From JANMJD01 sp963828405 (GTDB lineage Bacteria; Actinomycetota; Acidimicrobiia; Acidimicrobiales; Ilumatobacteraceae): a stretch of 64,000 nt of DNA. The notes beneath the pieces were generated by a model. That model searched no databases. It was not told where the DNA came from and saw nothing but the letters and a program-made list of their open reading frames with translations. The stretch is taken from positions 186,001-250,000 of the forward strand of contig CAWHEG010000031.1 in assembly GCA_963828405.1 (NCBI GenBank). Reading direction: 5' to 3'. Below are positions 60,381 to 64,000 of the stretch, one piece after another (positions within the stretch are counted from its first letter, which is position 1; each line of letters opens with the position of its first letter). Position numbers and translations under genes: made by a program.

Positions 60381-62906
60381 TCAGGAGTCGCCGAACCGGC
60401 CGAGCCCGACGAGGGTGAGCGTCGGTACACCCGCGTCGAGCGCGGCGACCAGGTCGACCTCCGCGGTGAGCGCCCAGTCACCGTCACCGGAGGGATCGAC
60501 GAGCTGCTGGCGCACGTGCCAGCGGTCCGGTTGCTCGGTCAGCTGGAACCAGCTCGACGAGCGGGCGTCACCGTCGATGCCGACGTGATCGTGTTCGGCC
60601 CAGTACGGGGCCATCGCCGTCGCCAGTCGCTCCGCCGTCCAACCGGTGAGCTCGGCCAGCCGGGCGTGGTCGCGCCGGGCGAGGAGCTCGACCCAACCGA
60701 ACGCCGCCGTACGCACGACCGTTCGCCAGGCCCTCGGCGGACCGGACCCGGCCGGAGCGACGGGCTCGGCGTGCTCGCTGACCTCGATCCCCGAGAGGCG
60801 TTGCCACTCCTCGAGCAGGCTGGCGTCGGTCGCTCGGATCACCGCGGCGAGCCAGTCGATGACGTCTTCGAGCATCTCGGAGTACGTGTCGTCGGTGAGC
60901 GATCGGTCGAGTGTCCGCCAGGCGTCGGTGAGGTAGCGCAGGACGAGGCCCTCGGATCGTTGGAGCTGGTAGCGATGGACGAAGCCGCCGAACGTCTCGC
61001 CCGTCTCGACCATCTCGCGCACGATCGACTTGGGTGACGGCCAGGCGTCGATCCACGGGTGGGCGCCGCGGTACGTCTCGAAGCACGCCCCGACCAGCTC
61101 CTCGAGCGGCTTGGGCCACGTGACGGCGTCGAGCATCGTGATCCGCTCCTCGTAGGGCACACCCTCGGACTTCAGCCGGGCGATCTCGACGCCCTTGGCC
61201 GCGTCACGCTGGGCGTAGAGGATCGGCATCGGGTCGTCGAGCACGGACTCGACGACGCTGAGCACGTCGAGGTGGTAGGTCGGCTCCTCCCGGTCGAGCG
61301 TCGACAGCAACTCGATGGCGAACGGCATCAGCGGCGAGGAGAAGCGCAGCAGCGATCGCTCGTCGCTGCCCTCGACCAGCGAACCGACCCGCACCCCGAG
61401 GCATCGCCCGTCATCGCCGCGCAGCCGTTCGGCCACCCCAGCCGCCTCGAGCGAGCGGTACACCGAGATCGCCCGGCGGGTGTGCTGGCGGCGTTTCGCC
61501 GCGGGGTCGTGGTTGGTGCGCAACAGCTGCTTGAGGGCGTCGGGCCCGTCGGGGCGGGCGAGCACGGTGGCGACGAGGTCGGCGGAGACCCTGAACCGCG
61601 AGGCGAGCGGCTCGGGGGTCGAGGCGAGCAGGCGGTCGAACGTCGCTTCGTCGTAGTGGACGAAGCCTTTTGGCGGGGCGGTCCTGCTCGCCTTGCGGCG
61701 GGCCTTCGGGTCGTCGCCGGCCCGCGAGAGGGCACGGGCGTTCTCGATCACGTGGTCGGGTGCCTGGGCCCAGACATGGCCGTCGGGGTCGAAGCCCGGG
61801 CGCCCGGCCCGGCCGGCGATCTGGTGGAACTCGCGCGAGCGGAACACCCGCACCCGTTGACCGTCGAACTTGGTCAGGGCGGTGAACAGCACCGTACGGA
61901 TCGGGATGTTCACCCCGACGCCGAGGGTGTCGGTGCCGCAGATCACCGGCAGCAGGCCGTCGCCCGCCAGCCGCTCGACGAGTCGCCGGTAGCGGGGCAG
62001 CATCCCGGCATGGTGCACCCCGATGCCGTTGCGCAGGAACCGCGCCAGCGTCTGGCCGAACCCGGCGGCGAAGCGGACGTCGGCCAGCGCCGCGGCGATC
62101 GCCTCGCGCTGGGGCCGGGTGGTGAGCGCCAGGCTCGACAGCGCCTGGGCCCGCTCGGCCGCGGCCGCCTGGGTCGCGTGGACGACGTACACCGGGCTGA
62201 GCCCATCGGCGATCGCCTCGGCGACGCTGTCGGCCACCGGTGTCGCCCGGAACGCCGGGTACAGCGGCGTGGGTCGGGTGACGGCGGTGATCCGCTGGAC
62301 CGGGCGGGAGGTGCGCACCGCGAGGTCGTCGGAGATCTCGCTCATGTCCCCGAGCGTCGCCGACATCAGCAGGAACTGGCAGCGGTGGGCGGTGAGCAAC
62401 GGGATCTGCCAGGCCCAGCCCCGGTCGGATTCGCCGTAGTAGTGGAACTCGTCGAGGCAGGCGAAACCCGTCCCCGTCGACCGGGGCCCGGCCATCGTCG
62501 CCGCGCCCTGGGCAAGGGCCAGGTTGGCGAAGATCTCCGCCGTGCAGACCAGCACCTCGGCGTCGTGGTTGATCGAGGCATCGCCCGTCGCCAGGCCGAC
62601 GCGGTCGGCGCCGAGGAGCTCGGTGAGCTCGAAGAACTTCTCCGCCACCAGCGCCTTGATCGGAGCGGTCCACACGGCGCGGTCGCCGCGGTTGAGGGCC
62701 AGGGCGATGCCGGCCAGGGCGGCAAGGCTCTTTCCCGAGCCAGTCGGGGTGGCCAGCACCACATGATCCCCTCCGGCCAGGGCGAGCAGTGCGTCCTCCT
62801 GGTGGCTGTACAGCGGGCGGCCCGTCGAATCCGCCCAGGTGGAGAAGGCCTCGACCACCTCGATCGGGTCCGAGCCGATGGGGGGCAGGAACCCGGCGAG
62901 CGTCAC
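60381..62906 (-). CDS. DEAD/DEAH helicase, Ski2-like with C-terminal DUF3516
   Basis: An 841-aa SF2 helicase. Motif I: LATPTGSGKSLAALAG. Ia: APIKALVAEKFFEL. II: CLDEFHYYGESDRGWAW. III: LLMSATLGDMSE. V/VI: LPVICGTDTLGVGVNIPIRT and REFHQIAGRAGRPGFDPDGH. The long C-terminal half matches the DUF3516 region of actinobacterial RNA/DNA helicases. I chose the GTG at 62906 (VTLAGFLPP): homologues begin near here, and CAGACT lies 6 nt upstream (leaderless). GTG 62939 is the alternative. Role: RNA or nucleoprotein remodelling. Confidence 0.9.
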   Translation of the reverse strand: MTLAGFLPPIGSDPIEVVEAFSTWADSTGRPLYSHQEDALLALAGGDHVVLATPTGSGKSLAALAGIALALNRGDRAVWTAPIKALVAEKFFELTELLGADRVGLATGDASINHDAEVLVCTAEIFANLALAQGAATMAGPRSTGTGFACLDEFHYYGESDRGWAWQIPLLTAHRCQFLLMSATLGDMSEISDDLAVRTSRPVQRITAVTRPTPLYPAFRATPVADSVAEAIADGLSPVYVVHATQAAAAERAQALSSLALTTRPQREAIAAALADVRFAAGFGQTLARFLRNGIGVHHAGMLPRYRRLVERLAGDGLLPVICGTDTLGVGVNIPIRTVLFTALTKFDGQRVRVFRSREFHQIAGRAGRPGFDPDGHVWAQAPDHVIENARALSRAGDDPKARRKASRTAPPKGFVHYDEATFDRLLASTPEPLASRFRVSADLVATVLARPDGPDALKQLLRTNHDPAAKRRQHTRRAISVYRSLEAAGVAERLRGDDGRCLGVRVGSLVEGSDERSLLRFSSPLMPFAIELLSTLDREEPTYHLDVLSVVESVLDDPMPILYAQRDAAKGVEIARLKSEGVPYEERITMLDAVTWPKPLEELVGACFETYRGAHPWIDAWPSPKSIVREMVETGETFGGFVHRYQLQRSEGLVLRYLTDAWRTLDRSLTDDTYSEMLEDVIDWLAAVIRATDASLLEEWQRLSGIEVSEHAEPVAPAGSGPPRAWRTVVRTAAFGWVELLARRDHARLAELTGWTAERLATAMAPYWAEHDHVGIDGDARSSSWFQLTEQPDRWHVRQQLVDPSGDGDWALTAEVDLVAALDAGVPTLTLVGLGRFGDS

Positions 62907-63065
62907 GGCTTCAGTCTGGAGGATCGAATCGGCGATCACGCAGCTCGTGCGGGCCGGCGACCGGCTGCGGTCGGCGACCGGTTTCCTGCCCGTTCCCCGG
63001 GCGGCCTCCATAGTCTGAAGCCCTGCGGCCGCCACCGGCCGCGTCGAGCGAGGAGCAGGTCACCG
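62907..63065. promoter_or_regulatory. Divergent promoter region, helicase and SPFH genes
   Basis: 159 bp. Both strands carry the same element. Plus strand: TAGTCT-GAAGCCC (63011-63023). Minus strand: CAGACT-GAAGCC directly before the GTG at 62906. These form the inverted repeat GGCTTCAG (62907-62914)/CTGAAGCC (63015-63022). The plus gene has GGAG 11 nt before its GTG. Confidence 0.45.
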
Positions 63066-64000
63066 TGGTACGTCTCGTCGGTGGGATCGTGTTGTTCCTC
63101 GTCGGCATGGTCGGCTTCGTCGTCGCCGGGGTCAACCTGCGCCACGAACGCACCACCAAGCTTCCCGAGGCCGGCCGGCGCCACACCCGGCTCGCCGAGC
63201 TGTGGCGGCTGTTCCAGGTCGTGGGAATCGTGTCGTGCCTGCTCGCCGTGTTCGTCGGCGCGTCGGCCTTCGTGCGCATCGTGCCGGCCAACACCGTCGG
63301 CATCCCGACGACCTTCGGCAAGGTGGGCGCGCCGCTGTCCAACGGCTTCCATCTCGTGGTCCCGTGGACCGAGATCACCCAGTTCTCGACACGGATCCAG
63401 GAACTGTCGATGCTCAGGGCCGCCGACGAGGGTGACATGGCGAAGGACGACTCGATCGCCGTGATCGCCAGTGGTGGCGGGTCGATGAAGGTCGACGTGA
63501 CCGTGCGTTTCTCGGTCGCCGCTGACCGCGCCGCAGAACTGTTCCGCCTGGCCGGTTCGATCGATCTGATCAAGGACCGCTTCGTCCGACCCGACACCCG
63601 CGAGGTCGTGCGCGACATCTTCGGCGAGTACACCGCCGAGCAGGGCTACTCCACCGAACGGGCCAAGATCGCCACCGAGGTCACCGCGCAGCTGGCCGAG
63701 CGTCTGCTCAAGCGGGGGATCATCGTCGACAGCGTCAACATCCGCGACGTGCTCCCCGAGCAGCAGGTGCTCGACGCGATCAACGCCGTGCTGCAGACCC
63801 GCAACCAGGCCGCCCAGGCGCTCGAGGACCAGAAGAAGCAGGTCACCGAGGCCCAGACCCGCAAGCAGGTGGCCACGCTCGACAAGGAGGCGGCGATCAC
63901 CAAGGCCGAGGCCGAGGCCCAGGCCGTGTCGATCGCCGCCCTGGCCCAGGCCGAGGCCAACCAGAAGATCGCCGCCTCCCTCAGCCCCGACCTGGTCCGT
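63066..64000 (+). CDS. SPFH/Band 7 (prohibitin-like) membrane protein, partial
   Basis: The first 311 residues are visible and the gene continues past the window. Two N-terminal hydrophobic segments (VRLVGGIVLFLVGMVGFVVA and IVSCLLAVFVGASAFV) flank a polar stretch. The SPFH domain follows (IVPANTVGIPTTFGKVGAPL, FHLVVPWTEITQFSTRIQEL, SMKVDVTVRFSVAADRAAEL). An Ala/Glu/Lys-rich coiled coil (LEDQKKQVTEAQTRKQVATL, KAEAEAQAVSIAALAQAEA) reaches the edge. Such proteins form ring assemblies in the membrane, linked to proteolysis or membrane organisation. Start GTG 63066 with GGAG upstream. Confidence 0.88.

Overview
The window is very GC-rich, densely coded DNA from an actinobacterium. An Acidimicrobiia-like lineage fits best, but this is inference. 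It rests on tightly overlapping ATGA/GTGA gene junctions, many GTG starts, a tRNA without an encoded CCA end, several TANNNT boxes 6-7 nt upstream of start codons (leaderless transcription), an F420-type LLM oxidoreductase, a PFOR next to a dihydroorotate-dehydrogenase-like gene, and abundant CoA and molybdenum-hydroxylase catabolism. No rRNA, CRISPR array or complete insertion sequence was seen.

Layout. 0-5.6 kb: a partial PemK/MazF-like gene, lysA, argS, an MFS transporter and a frameshifted Tat/lipoprotein metallo-beta-lactamase-fold gene, all on the minus strand. 5.7-11.4 kb: accessory DNA. A tRNA-Arg(CCG) gene is followed by a 3.4-kb segment bounded by a ~50-bp repeat of the tRNA 3' end (an att-like duplication). 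The segment holds a decayed mcrC, an XRE/nucleotidyltransferase toxin-antitoxin (TA) pair, a MaoC-like gene and a truncated hydrolase. Three more TA modules follow directly (ParDE-like, MazEF-like, DUF1778/GNAT). 11.5-14.7 kb: a CrtO-like membrane protein, a histidine-box hydroxylase and a glycosyltransferase. 14.4-22 kb: a redox block with a DHOD-like protein, a 1206-aa pyruvate:ferredoxin oxidoreductase, a hemerythrin and an NfnAB/GltAB-like pair.

22-38 kb: a minus-strand cluster that looks like a nucleobase/ureide uptake and breakdown system. It has a BMP-type lipoprotein, an ATPase and two permeases, then a two-gene xanthine-dehydrogenase-like enzyme, an M20 carbamoyl-amino-acid/allantoate hydrolase, a D-carbamoylase-like amidase, a second one-piece Mo hydroxylase, an SsnA-like amidohydrolase and an LLM oxidoreductase. 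Together they could import a purine-like heterocycle, hydroxylate it, open the ring and remove the carbamoyl group. 38-45 kb: acyl-CoA dehydrogenase, TetR, carboxyltransferase, biotin carboxylase, acyl-CoA dehydrogenase (a branched-chain acyl-CoA catabolism cluster) and an SDR. These genes carry many frameshifts, all compatible with single-base insertions, which points to sequence error more than decay. 45.8-50.7 kb: an SMP-30 protein and a third, three-gene Mo hydroxylase.

50.8-64 kb: an EamA transporter, a ParA-like ATPase (unusual P-loop) with an unknown partner, a phosphatidylcholine-synthase-like enzyme, a small membrane protein, AzlCD, a phytanoyl-CoA dioxygenase with a 93-aa partner, a family-A DNA polymerase, a secreted GH26-like protein, a Ski2-like helicase and a partial SPFH-domain protein that runs off the end.
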